Source: an uncultured Ruminococcus sp. (GTDB lineage Bacteria; Bacillota_A; Clostridia; Oscillospirales; Acutalibacteraceae). From it: a stretch of DNA of 9,141 bases. The stretch spans positions 1 through 9,141 of the forward strand of contig CACYEJ010000212.1 of NCBI GenBank assembly GCA_902773395.1, read 5' to 3'. Both the position numbers and the translations under genes were made by a program. A model generated the notes under the pieces. The model did no database searches. It was not told the origin of the DNA and was given only the letters and a program-made list of their open reading frames with translations. Numbering within the stretch: position 1 is the stretch's first letter; the number at the start of each line of letters is the position of its first letter. This document shows positions 1 to 7,072 of this stretch, one piece after another.

Positions 1-43
1 AACAAGCTGATAGTTAAAGGAGTTTTTTGACAATAGCGACTTA

Positions 44-183
44 TTGAGATATTGTAGAGGAAAATTTCTCTTCCTTAATCAAGCTTCTGTTTTTTCGTTA
101 GTCCTCTGTTGAGCTATCGTAGAGGAAAATTTTATTCTTCTTCACCAAACTTCTATTTTATTTTTTATTCCTCTTCGCCCTCT
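44..183. repeat. Degenerate two-copy direct repeat, about 65-75 bp unit
   Basis: Two adjacent units start at 44 and 109. Their first 24 bases (44-67 and 109-132) agree at 22 positions around a shared gtagaggaaaattt core. Each is followed by a pyrimidine-rich tract containing cttct and ending in cctctgt. The second unit is longer by roughly 10 bases in that tract. Bases 126-176 contain no G at all on the plus strand. The function is unknown; it looks like decayed intergenic tandem duplication. Confidence 0.6.
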
Positions 184-184
184 G

Positions 185-295
185 TCGCCGGGCAGGCGAT
201 TTACTTTTGGAGCACGCCAAAAGTAAACAAAAGCGTGCTAAAGAGGGGGCAAAAAAAAGTAGTCCGGAAAGTTTAGTTTTTTGCCCCCTCTTTAG
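185..295. repeat. Multi-hairpin palindromic element (REP-like)
   Basis: Several perfect inverted repeats are packed together. TCGCC/GGCGA lies at 185-189 and 195-199. A 10-base stem pairs 201-210 with 217-226, around the loop agcacg. A 7-base pair AGCACGC/GCGTGCT lies at 211-217 and 233-239. A perfect 19-base stem pairs 238-256 with 277-295 around a 20-base loop; each arm contains five consecutive G or C and six A or T. The 211-217 arm overlaps the second stem, so those two folds exclude one another. This resembles dispersed palindromic intergenic elements rather than a gene. It could also act as a transcription barrier behind mfd, but no T run follows the stem on either strand. Confidence 0.65.
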
Positions 296-548
296 AATCT
301 CCCCCTATGGTTCTTCTATCTTACTTCTTCGTAATACCCACGCTGGTTTATTATACTTTAGGTCTCCTGATTACTTTTTTTCAGAAAGGGCATGCTTTTA
401 TTCCCCTTTATAAGTAGCGTGGGCGGATAGTTACTTTTAGTTTGCTGTTGAGGATGCTTACTTTTTTCATTCTTTATGTTAGAGTAAAAAATTCTAGGTT
501 TTATCAAGTGAAATAACTACTTTGAGTGTGGGAAGTTTAATTTAAAAA

Positions 549-3500
549 TCAAAACGCCTTCTTCAACGCCGACAATACAGTTTCTCCGTTATCAATCCTA
601 AATACAATATGCGGCTTCTTTGACGCTCTGAGCATCGTTCTCTTCTTGTTATTCTCCAAGAATTTTCCTACTTTATCAACCCTGATATTATTAATATACA
701 AAAGTATCTCTTCCTTCTGCTGCTTTATCTCATAGATACCGTATTGTGCAGCCATATTTCTTATCAGCGCCACATCAACCAGCCCCATTACCGCTTTAGG
801 CACATCACCGAAACGGTCTATCAGCTCGTCCAAAACGTCCTCAGCGTCTGCCTTTGAACGAATGTCCGATATTCTTCTGTATATCTCCAAACGCTGATTT
901 AAACTAGAAATATAATTTTCGGGAATGTGTGCCTGAACCTGCAAGTCCACAAGACAATCTATCTGCGGATTCTCAGGCTCTTCACCCTTAGCCTCGCTTA
1001 TCGCCTCGTTGAGCAGCTTAATGTACATATCGTAACCCACGTCTTCCATATGACCGTGCTGCTGACCTCCGAGAATATTTCCTGCTCCTCGAAGTTCCAA
1101 ATCTCTCATAGCAATCTTGAAGCCCGAACCAAACTCTGTAAACTCTCTGATAGCCGTAAGACGCTTTGTGGAAATATCGCTAAGCACCTTGTTCGGCGTA
1201 TATGTAAAATATGCGTAAGCTCTTCTTGTTGAACGTCCAACTCGACCTCTGAGCTGATGAAGCTGTGACAAGCCCATGCAGTCGGCATTCTCGATAATCA
1301 GCGTATTTGCGTTCGGAAGATCAACGCCTGTTTCTATAATCGTTGTGCATACAAGAACGTTGATTTCCTGCTCCAGCATTTTCCGCCAAACCTCGGAAAG
1401 CTCCTGTTCCGTCATTTTGCCGTGACCTATTGCAACATTCGCCTCAGGAATTCTCGCCTTTATCTGAGCCGCCTTAGCTTCAATGGATTCAACCTTGTTG
1501 TGAAGATAGAACACCTGACCGCCTCTCCTCAGCTCTCTTCTGATAGCCTCGGCAATAACGGCGTTGTCATGCTCCAGCACATAAGTCTGAACAGGCTTTC
1601 TGTCAAGGGGTGCTTCCTCCAGCACCGACATATCACGAATTCCGCTCATAGCCATATTAAGTGTTCTCGGAATAGGCGTAGCGGAAAGAGTGAGTATATC
1701 AACGTTATTAAACATCGACTTAAATTTCTCTTTCTGAGCAACTCCAAACCGCTGCTCCTCGTCTATTATTCCCAGCCCCAAATCACGAAATTCAACGTCC
1801 TTTTGCACCAGTCTGTGAGTACCGATTACAAAATCAACCTCACCGCTTTTCAGTTTTCTTAAAACTTCTTCCTGCTGCTTTGGTGTTCTGAATCGTGAAA
1901 GCAGCTCGATATTAACAGGAAACCCCTCAAAGCGTCTGAGCGCCGTTTGATAGTGCTGCCACGCAAGAATTGTCGTTGGCGCAAGCAAAGCGCACTGCTT
2001 CGAATCTGTTACGCACTTGAACGCCGCGCGCAAAGCCACCTCTGTTTTGCCAAATCCAACGTCACCGCAAAGCAGTCTATCCATAGGAACAACTCGCTCC
2101 ATATCGCCTTTTATTTCCTCGATACATCTGAGCTGGTCCTCGGTTTCGTCATATTCGAACTTAGCCTCGAAATCATGCTGCCATTCGTTATCCTCGGAGA
2201 AAGCAAAGCCCTTTACCTGCATTCTCTCGGAGTAAAGCTTAATCAGCTCATCAGCCATATCACGAACAGCCTTGCGTACTCTTGTAGTTGTTTTCTGCCA
2301 ATCGCCCGAACCCAATCGGCTTAGCTTAACGGCGCTTTCCTCACGAGGTCCGATATACTTTGACACCAAGTCAAGCTGTGTTACAGGCACATACAGCACA
2401 TCGCCCTTTGCATAAACAATCTTAATATAATCCTTAATAATGCCCTGAATCTCCAGCTTATGGATACCCGTAAACTGACCGATTCCGTGGGTTGCGTGTA
2501 CCACAAAATCGCCGTTTGACAATTCCGACAGACTTGATATCTGCTTAGCGTTCTTATTTTTCCTGCCCTTAACACGCTTGCTTGTGGTGCGGACATGCCC
2601 CTGTGAAATCAGCGCAAACTTCGCCTGAGGATACTCAATACCTGCCGACAATGCTCCCGGAAGAACATACACCACGCTGGGATTGGGATAATTAACTATA
2701 GTATCCTCAGAAACATTATAGCCCTTTTCAGCCAAATCCTTACGTAAAGAATCAGCCGCTTTCTCCGTACCTGCAAGAATCACGCAAGTATAGCGGTTCA
2801 TTGCAAACGGGTCTAAATCCTCAGACAACAGCTTGACGCTTCCGCCCCAAAGCGACAGATGCTTTACGGTAAAACTTACAAGCTCGGATATTTTCGTATC
2901 ATATGAGCCGCTCGCAAAATTGTCAAGATAAACTGTATTGCTCACAAGAAGCCGCTGACAAATATCAGGATACCCAACAAAGAACGTATCAAGACCTTTG
3001 CAAAGAGTTCCCTCTTCCAAGAAGTCCTTTAAATCCTCGTTAAACTGCCACGAATAGCCGTGCATACGCTCTTTAACACGTGTATGCTCCGACACAAAAA
3101 TCAAAGCCTTATCATTAAAATAATCAAACAGTGACGTCTGGCGGTCATAAATCATCGAGATAAACTTATCTATACTTCCTGGAATAATCCCCTGTTCAAG
3201 CTGCTCGCACTCAGCGGCAAGCACCCCTTTAGCCTTTGCGGCATTTTTGGAGCGAAGCGATTTAGCTTTTTTCCGTATCTTTTCAATAAGCTCATTTTTA
3301 TCGGTTACAAGGATTTCAGTTGAGGGAGATATGTAAATTTCCTCCACGTAATCAGTACGTCTTTGAGAGAGTACGTCAAAGTAATTTATAGTATCAACCT
3401 CATCGTCCCAGAACTCAACACGAATAGGAGCTTTCTCGTCTGGCATAAACAAATCGAGTATTCCGCCCCTGACGGCATACTGACCCTCGCCCTCTACCTG

Positions 3501-3989
3501 CTCATAGCGTTCATAGCCTGACGCCTCCAGAATCTTTACAAGTTCGGAGATATCCGCCTTTGCGCCAACCTTTAGAAGCACGGAAGACTTTTTGAGGTTT
3601 TCGGGGGGAATCGTAAACTGCGCCGCCGCATCAACGCAAGCCACGACAACATCGAACTCGCCTTTAAGCACGGTTGACAGCACCATAAGTCTTTGATGCT
3701 CATACTCTCGTGACTGACCGTTCATCTCACGGAAATTCAAATCACGAAGCGGATACATCAACGCTCTGCCGCCCATTGAAGCGATATCGCCAATGAGCTG
3801 CTGTCCCTCCTGTTCATCGCCCACCAAAACAAGAGCTTTTTTATCGAGCTGCTCACAAAGCGCAGAAATAACATTCGCCTTATGCACTCCGGTAAGTCCT
3901 GTAGCCGCCGAAAGTCTGCGGCTTGCTACAGCGTTATAAAGAGTCTTATACTCTTTCAAATTAGAAATTATGTTAGTTAAATAATTCAT
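549..3989 (-). CDS. mfd: Transcription-repair coupling factor Mfd
   Basis: Mfd is a cytoplasmic DNA translocase that recognises RNA polymerase stalled at a lesion, pushes it off using ATP, and recruits UvrA for nucleotide excision repair. The 1146-residue product is full length for the family. The N-terminal third carries the UvrB-like region. The RNA polymerase interaction domain begins near residue 493 with GDFVVHATHGIG. The RecG-like motor follows: Walker A GDVGFGKT at about 642-649, the DEEQ box at 743-746, then the SATPIPRT motif, TTIIETGVDLPNA, and QLRGRVGRS. The C-terminal TRCF domain includes LIDRFGDVP near residue 1056. The ATG is preceded by GAGG at 3996-3999, six bases away. The gene begins 11 bases after the pth stop, so the two are almost certainly one transcript. 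Bacillus has the small fin gene between pth and mfd; it is absent here. Confidence 0.98.
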   Translation of the reverse strand: MNYLTNIISNLKEYKTLYNAVASRRLSAATGLTGVHKANVISALCEQLDKKALVLVGDEQEGQQLIGDIASMGGRALMYPLRDLNFREMNGQSREYEHQRLMVLSTVLKGEFDVVVACVDAAAQFTIPPENLKKSSVLLKVGAKADISELVKILEASGYERYEQVEGEGQYAVRGGILDLFMPDEKAPIRVEFWDDEVDTINYFDVLSQRRTDYVEEIYISPSTEILVTDKNELIEKIRKKAKSLRSKNAAKAKGVLAAECEQLEQGIIPGSIDKFISMIYDRQTSLFDYFNDKALIFVSEHTRVKERMHGYSWQFNEDLKDFLEEGTLCKGLDTFFVGYPDICQRLLVSNTVYLDNFASGSYDTKISELVSFTVKHLSLWGGSVKLLSEDLDPFAMNRYTCVILAGTEKAADSLRKDLAEKGYNVSEDTIVNYPNPSVVYVLPGALSAGIEYPQAKFALISQGHVRTTSKRVKGRKNKNAKQISSLSELSNGDFVVHATHGIGQFTGIHKLEIQGIIKDYIKIVYAKGDVLYVPVTQLDLVSKYIGPREESAVKLSRLGSGDWQKTTTRVRKAVRDMADELIKLYSERMQVKGFAFSEDNEWQHDFEAKFEYDETEDQLRCIEEIKGDMERVVPMDRLLCGDVGFGKTEVALRAAFKCVTDSKQCALLAPTTILAWQHYQTALRRFEGFPVNIELLSRFRTPKQQEEVLRKLKSGEVDFVIGTHRLVQKDVEFRDLGLGIIDEEQRFGVAQKEKFKSMFNNVDILTLSATPIPRTLNMAMSGIRDMSVLEEAPLDRKPVQTYVLEHDNAVIAEAIRRELRRGGQVFYLHNKVESIEAKAAQIKARIPEANVAIGHGKMTEQELSEVWRKMLEQEINVLVCTTIIETGVDLPNANTLIIENADCMGLSQLHQLRGRVGRSTRRAYAYFTYTPNKVLSDISTKRLTAIREFTEFGSGFKIAMRDLELRGAGNILGGQQHGHMEDVGYDMYIKLLNEAISEAKGEEPENPQIDCLVDLQVQAHIPENYISSLNQRLEIYRRISDIRSKADAEDVLDELIDRFGDVPKAVMGLVDVALIRNMAAQYGIYEIKQQKEEILLYINNIRVDKVGKFLENNKKRTMLRASKKPHIVFRIDNGETVLSALKKAF

Positions 3990-4000
3990 TTGCTGCCTCG

Positions 4001-4597
4001 TTAATTATATAAATTCATTGCCTTATCAATATTGCCGTCAAGAATAAGCTCCACTGCATCAGCCGCTTTTTCTGCGACACTGTCAATAGTTTTTCTCTCG
4101 TCGTTTGAGAACTGTGACAGCACCCAATCGGCAAGCTCCCAGCGTTCCGGCTTATGACCGATACCAATTTTCACTCTCGGAAACGTATCGTGTCCGCTGA
4201 GATAGATAATGCTTCTCATACCCTTTTGTCCGCCGTCGCTGCCCTTGCGTTTCACACGCATCAAACCGACATCAAGAGAGATATCATCATATATTATAAC
4301 AACATTCTCTGGGGGGATTTTGTAGAAATTCATCGCCTCCACAACAGATTCTCCGCTATTATTCATATATGTCTGAGGTTTCATTAAAAGGACTTTCTTA
4401 TCGCCGATTTGAACCCCGGCACAATAGGCTTTATATTTAAGGCGGTCAATTGTGACGCTATATTTTTCGGCAAGCTTATCTATACCGATAAAGCCTGCGT
4501 TATGTCTGGTATTCTCATATTTTCTATCGGGATTGCCTAATCCAACGACAATATGTGTAAAGCCTCCCATTAATGGAGGAGATTTTTTCTTAAACAT
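4001..4597 (-). CDS. pth: Peptidyl-tRNA hydrolase (altered signature 2)
   Basis: Pth cleaves the ester bond of peptidyl-tRNAs released from stalled ribosomes, recycling tRNA in the cytoplasm. The 198-residue product has the family fold: GLGNP with Asn22, the catalytic His32 in TRHNAGF, KPQTYMNNSGES, and the YDD acidic motif. The usual second signature (GGHNG, including E. coli His113-Asn114) reads GGQKGM here, placing Gln124-Lys125 where His-Asn is expected. That is an unusual substitution near the active site. The N-terminus is about a dozen residues longer than typical (MFKKKSPPLMGG before the first strand). The start at 4597 is supported by GAGGTG at 4603-4608, five bases upstream; the internal Met10 has no such site. 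The gene heads the pth-mfd pair and lies downstream of prs, as in Bacillus, but the intervening ctc gene is missing. Confidence 0.95.
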   Translation of the reverse strand: MFKKKSPPLMGGFTHIVVGLGNPDRKYENTRHNAGFIGIDKLAEKYSVTIDRLKYKAYCAGVQIGDKKVLLMKPQTYMNNSGESVVEAMNFYKIPPENVVIIYDDISLDVGLMRVKRKGSDGGQKGMRSIIYLSGHDTFPRVKIGIGHKPERWELADWVLSQFSNDERKTIDSVAEKAADAVELILDGNIDKAMNLYN

Positions 4598-4634
4598 TTT
4601 TACACCTCTTATTTATAAATTAATTTACTGTGAT

Positions 4635-4640
4635 ATTATA
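4635..4640 (-). promoter_or_regulatory. Candidate -10 element for pth-mfd
   Basis: The minus strand reads TATAAT at 4640-4635, about 38 bases before the pth start codon, which would give a short leader of roughly 30 bases with its GAGGTG site. No good -35 hexamer lies 16-18 bases upstream: the candidate bases at 4658-4663 read AAACAT. The element therefore rests on the -10 alone. If it is real, pth-mfd can be transcribed independently of prs and of the repeat block upstream. Confidence 0.45.
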
Positions 4641-4708
4641 CATAAATTTAAAACTTCATGTTTTTGTTTCTATATTATTGATTGCGTTGACGGAGAGTTT
4701 TTGGGGTA

Positions 4709-4817
4709 GTGTAGAGGGTTCGGAGGGTTTGAGCACTTTTTATAAACTCTCTATATATATTTTATTTTTCTTTTTTCTATACGAAAGAGTTAGAAACCCC
4801 CTCCAACCCTCCACAAC
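4709..4817. repeat. Imperfect inverted repeat with strand-biased arms
   Basis: The left arm (4709-4730) is G-rich and the right arm (4794-4817) is its approximate reverse complement. Shared blocks are gagggtt, ggaggg and ttt, separated by a small bulge and two extra bases. Inside, aactct at 4745-4750 pairs exactly with agagtt at 4786-4791, leaving a loop of about 35 AT-rich bases. The right side continues into a 46-base stretch without any G (4794-4839). It might be a decayed miniature element or simply a structured spacer. I see no target-site duplication. Confidence 0.5.
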
Positions 4818-4884
4818 CTTCCACACTTTATATTTTTTTGCAAACCAATTTCCACCTTCTACCAAAAAAGCCCGGTCAAAAAAA

Positions 4885-5158
4885 GAAAGTTTGAGGAGGT
4901 TCGTAATTATAATTTTCAAACTAACTTCCACCTTCGTCCATTTAAAAGAAAGTTTGAGAAGGTTCGTAATTATAATTTTCAAACTAACTTCCACCTTCGT
5001 CCATTAAAAAGAAAGTTTGAGAAGGTTCGTAATTATAATTTACAATCTAACTTCCACCTTCGTCCATTTTAAAAAAAAGTTTGAGAAGGTTCGTAATTAT
5101 AATTTACAAGAAAACTTCCACCTTCGTACATTAAAAAAACACCTTCGTACATTAAAAA
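4885..5158. repeat. 63-64 bp tandem repeat array, four copies plus remnant
   Basis: Units begin at 4885, 4948, 5011 and 5075, spaced 63, 63 and 64 bases. Units 1 and 2 differ at only two positions. Units 3 and 4 share a changed segment (tttacaa in place of ttttcaaact). After unit 4 a 19-base segment is duplicated exactly (5119-5137 and 5140-5158). A decayed partial copy is visible earlier at 4840-4870 (gcaaaccaatttccacctt). Units 1 and 2 carry an inverted pair agtttga/tcaaact (4951-4957 and 4979-4985 in unit 2) around the palindrome aattataatt (4968-4977), and gaaggt can pair with accttc further on. Copies abut with no unique spacers, so this is not a CRISPR array. The 64-base third unit breaks any reading frame through it. 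Confidence 0.85.
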
Positions 5159-5159
5159 G

Positions 5160-5190
5160 AAAAAACACAACTAAGGGCGGACGTTCGCCC
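5160..5190 (-). terminator. Probable terminator behind prs
   Basis: Read on the minus strand, about 50 bases after the prs stop, GGGCGA (5190-5185) pairs with the CCGCCC at 5180-5175 through five GC pairs and a wobble, with a four-base loop. A broken T-rich tail follows, with a run of six T at 5165-5160. The T run is interrupted near the stem (TTAGTTGTG), so termination may be partial. A GGGCG...CGCCC palindrome of this kind could equally be a dispersed repeat unit at the edge of the array. Confidence 0.5.
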
Positions 5191-5240
5191 ACCCTTTAAT
5201 CGCAAGAATTAATCTTAAATGTATATTCGATTTTCAAAAA

Positions 5241-6203
5241 TTACTTATTGTAAAGCGGAGATACCGGCTTGTCAGCGTAAATTCTTTCGATAGCGTCCGC
5301 AAACAATGGCGCAACCGGAAGAATAGTGAATTTGTCAATCATCTTATCCTCAGCAACAGGAATAGTATCAAGAAGTACAACCTCCTTAATTACACTGTTC
5401 TGAATTCTCTCAATAGCCGGACCTGAAAGAACAGCGTGAGTCGCGCATGCGTATACCTCTGTAGCTCCGCCCTTTTCAACAATAGCATTAGCAGCATTGC
5501 AAAGAGTACCTGCTGTGTCAATCATATCGTCAACTAGAACAACCTTCTTGCCCCTTGCGTCACCAATAATGTTCATAACCTCACATACGTTTGCCTTAGG
5601 TCTTCTCTTGTCGATGATTGCAAGACCTGTGCCAATCTTTGACGCAAAGTTTCTGGAGCGTGTTACAGAACCGAGGTCAGGAGATACTACGATAAAGTCC
5701 TCAGCGTTGCCGCCAATCTTAGCCTTCATGTAGTCTGCAAGCAAGCCTGCGCCGTAAAGGTGGTCAACTGGAATGTTGAAGAATCCCTGAATCTGATTAG
5801 CGTGAAGATCCATTGTAAGAACTCTGTCTGCTCCGGCACATGTGAGAAGATCTGCACAAAGCTTTGCTGATATCGGATCTCTTGCCTTTGCCTTTCTGTC
5901 CTGTCTTGCGTAACCAAAGTACGGCATAACAACAGTAATGCTTGCAGCAGAAGCACGCTTCATAGCGTCAATCATAATGAGAATCTCCATAAGATTGTCA
6001 TTTACAGGCGCACAGGTTGACTGTACAATAAAGCAGTCTGAACCTCTTACTGATTCGTGGAGAGATACGGAAATCTCACCGTCGCTGAAAGTAGTTGTTT
6101 CAGACTTGCCCAAAGGAAGATTAAGACAGCCTGCTATAGCCTGAGCTACGTCCTTGCTGGCATTGCCTGCAAAAATCTTGATGTCCTTACCGTGAAAATT
6201 CAT
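5241..6203 (-). CDS. prs: Ribose-phosphate pyrophosphokinase (PRPP synthetase)
   Basis: Prs transfers pyrophosphate from ATP to ribose 5-phosphate, giving PRPP for purine, pyrimidine, histidine, tryptophan and NAD synthesis in the cytoplasm. The 320-residue protein is the normal length for class I enzymes. Visible motifs in order are FSDGE near the N-terminus, the ATP-binding loop YARQDRK, the metal-binding DLHANQIQGFF, VSPDLGSVTRSRNFA, the KRRP flexible loop, and the PRPP-binding loop VVLVDDMIDTAGTL. No key residue is missing. The ATG at 6203 is preceded by AGGGG at 6213-6217, nine bases away. It lies 78 bases downstream of the shortened glmU with no terminator between them, so the two are probably co-transcribed. 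This adjacency (glmU-prs) is conserved across Firmicutes. Confidence 0.98.
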   Translation of the reverse strand: MNFHGKDIKIFAGNASKDVAQAIAGCLNLPLGKSETTTFSDGEISVSLHESVRGSDCFIVQSTCAPVNDNLMEILIMIDAMKRASAASITVVMPYFGYARQDRKAKARDPISAKLCADLLTCAGADRVLTMDLHANQIQGFFNIPVDHLYGAGLLADYMKAKIGGNAEDFIVVSPDLGSVTRSRNFASKIGTGLAIIDKRRPKANVCEVMNIIGDARGKKVVLVDDMIDTAGTLCNAANAIVEKGGATEVYACATHAVLSGPAIERIQNSVIKEVVLLDTIPVAEDKMIDKFTILPVAPLFADAIERIYADKPVSPLYNK

Positions 6204-6281
6204 ACTTAAAAGCCCCTTTTTTATAATATTTTAAAATCTATCTTAAATATCCATATATCATAGTAAAACAGAGAAGTTATC

Positions 6282-7040
6282 TTATTTCTCAATCAACTCA
6301 GCAGCAATCCGATTAAGCGCACTCAGCTGAGCCGGATCATTCGCCCCCAGCACAGTGTAAGGACTTTCCGCCGCATATGCGCAGACTGTCTTTCCTTCGT
6401 TCAAAAGAATACCAAGCGTATCAGTAAGATAATACTCGCCGCCTGCATTGTTATCGGTGAGCTTGTCGAGAACCCCCAGCAAATCCTCTGTATTAAACCA
6501 GTAGCAGCCTGAGTTGACCTCGTTCACCTTTTTCTGTTCGTCATTGGTGTCCTTCTCCTCTACGATTTCAGAAACGCCGCCGCTGTCCGAGCGAATAATT
6601 CTGCCGTAGCCAAAGGGATTATCCACCTTTGCAGAAATAACCGTTGCGCTCGAATTATTCTCCTTATGCAGTCTGAAAGCCCCCTCAATAGTTCTGCTGT
6701 CCATAAACGGAGCGTCACCATTGAGAACTACTGCGTCACCTGAATTTTTGCATAGGAAATCTCTGCACATCATAACGGCGTGACCGGTGCCACGTCTTTC
6801 CGCCTGAAATGCAGTGCTTACGGATATGCCTGTTTCATTAGTAAACTCCGCAAGATACTCCTCGATGTAGTTCTTGCCAAAGCCTGTTAAAACGCAAATG
6901 TTATCTATGCCCGCACTAACAACGGAATCCAAAACCCACCTGAGCATAGGCTTCTCAAGAACGATTGACAGTGCTTTTGGTTTATCTGATTTCATACGTT
7001 TTCCCTCGCCGCCCGCAAGGATAACAGCTGATTTAACCAT
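6282..7040 (-). CDS. GlmU-type uridyltransferase lacking the acetyltransferase domain
   Basis: The protein matches the N-terminal half of GlmU, which joins GlcNAc-1-phosphate and UTP into UDP-GlcNAc for peptidoglycan. From the start chosen here it is 252 residues, against about 450 for complete GlmU. Visible elements are VILAGGEGKRMKSDKPKAL (nucleotide binding), QAERRGTGHAV, LNGDAP (the metal-binding Asp region), NPFGYGRI, EVNSGCYWF, GGEYYLTD and the closing GANDPAQLSAL helix with the second metal-ligand Asn. It then stops where the left-handed beta-helix acetyltransferase domain would begin. Only 78 bases separate it from prs, so no lost C-terminal remnant can be hiding downstream. The ATG at 7040 is preferred because GAGGTG lies at 7045-7050; the longer GTG-initiated frame from 7067 translates through that site. 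The acetyl step must come from a separate enzyme, or the true substrate is a related sugar phosphate. Confidence 0.9.
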   Translation of the reverse strand: MVKSAVILAGGEGKRMKSDKPKALSIVLEKPMLRWVLDSVVSAGIDNICVLTGFGKNYIEEYLAEFTNETGISVSTAFQAERRGTGHAVMMCRDFLCKNSGDAVVLNGDAPFMDSRTIEGAFRLHKENNSSATVISAKVDNPFGYGRIIRSDSGGVSEIVEEKDTNDEQKKVNEVNSGCYWFNTEDLLGVLDKLTDNNAGGEYYLTDTLGILLNEGKTVCAYAAESPYTVLGANDPAQLSALNRIAAELIEK

Positions 7041-7044
7041 AACA

Positions 7045-7050
7045 CACCTC
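7045..7050 (-). promoter_or_regulatory. Ribosome binding site that sets the glmU-type start
   Basis: GAGGTG sits four bases before ATG 7040 on the minus strand, matching the pth site in form. The alternative GTG at 7067 would translate across it and adds nine residues with no family counterpart. Confidence 0.8.
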
Positions 7051-7072
7051 TTTCCTTTAAAATACACTACTT

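Larger units (their letters stand above)
1..548. other. Gene-free, repeat-rich region downstream of mfd
   Basis: No reading frame here has a credible start, ribosome binding site or recognisable protein. The region is AT-rich and contains a degenerate direct repeat and a set of stem-loops, annotated separately. A further 8-base inverted pair, cccacgct at 337-344 and agcgtggg at 416-423, encloses an unremarkable AT-rich stretch. No classical GC hairpin followed by a T run is visible immediately after the mfd stop on the minus strand, so the place where the pth-mfd transcript ends is unclear. The stem-loop element at 185-295 is the only strong structure available for that. Confidence 0.7.
4598..5240. 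other. Gene-free repeat block between prs and pth
   Basis: This 643-base gap contains no believable gene. The open frames across it begin at GTG or TTG codons inside the repeats and lack ribosome binding sites. From the pth side it holds a candidate promoter, an imperfect inverted repeat (4709-4817), a G-free tract (4794-4839), a decayed partial repeat copy (4840-4870), the 63-64 bp tandem array (4885-5158) and a GC-rich hairpin behind prs (5175-5190). In Bacillus this position holds ctc, a ribosomal L25-family gene; nothing resembling it is present. Confidence 0.75.

Noticed and set aside
1..30. Possible C-terminal tail of a plus-strand gene (NKLIVKGVF then TGA)
   Set aside because: Frame 1 is open from the window edge to the TGA at 28-30, but nine residues cannot be told from chance and no family is recognisable.
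207..413. 68-residue open frame in the left intergenic region
   Set aside because: It starts at a TTG inside a perfect hairpin, has no ribosome binding site, and its translation runs through the 19-bp palindrome arms. Low-complexity composition fits non-coding repeat sequence.
1422..1862. 146-residue plus-strand frame opposite mfd, and similar frames opposite mfd, pth, prs and the vWA gene
   Set aside because: These are antisense shadows of clearly conserved genes, with no recognisable product or ribosome binding site.
4740..5007. Overlapping open frames on both strands across the tandem array
   Set aside because: A 63-base unit keeps frames open automatically. Starts are GTG or internal repeat codons with no binding site, and the 64-base third unit shifts frame, so selection for coding is not evident.
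4885..5158. CRISPR array
   Set aside because: Repeats abut directly without unique spacers, units are 63-64 bases and diverge gradually, and no cas genes are present.
6204..6281. Separate prs promoter between glmU and prs
   Set aside because: Only weak, poorly spaced hexamers are visible (for example TTTACT with AAGATA). Read-through from the glmU promoter explains prs expression better.
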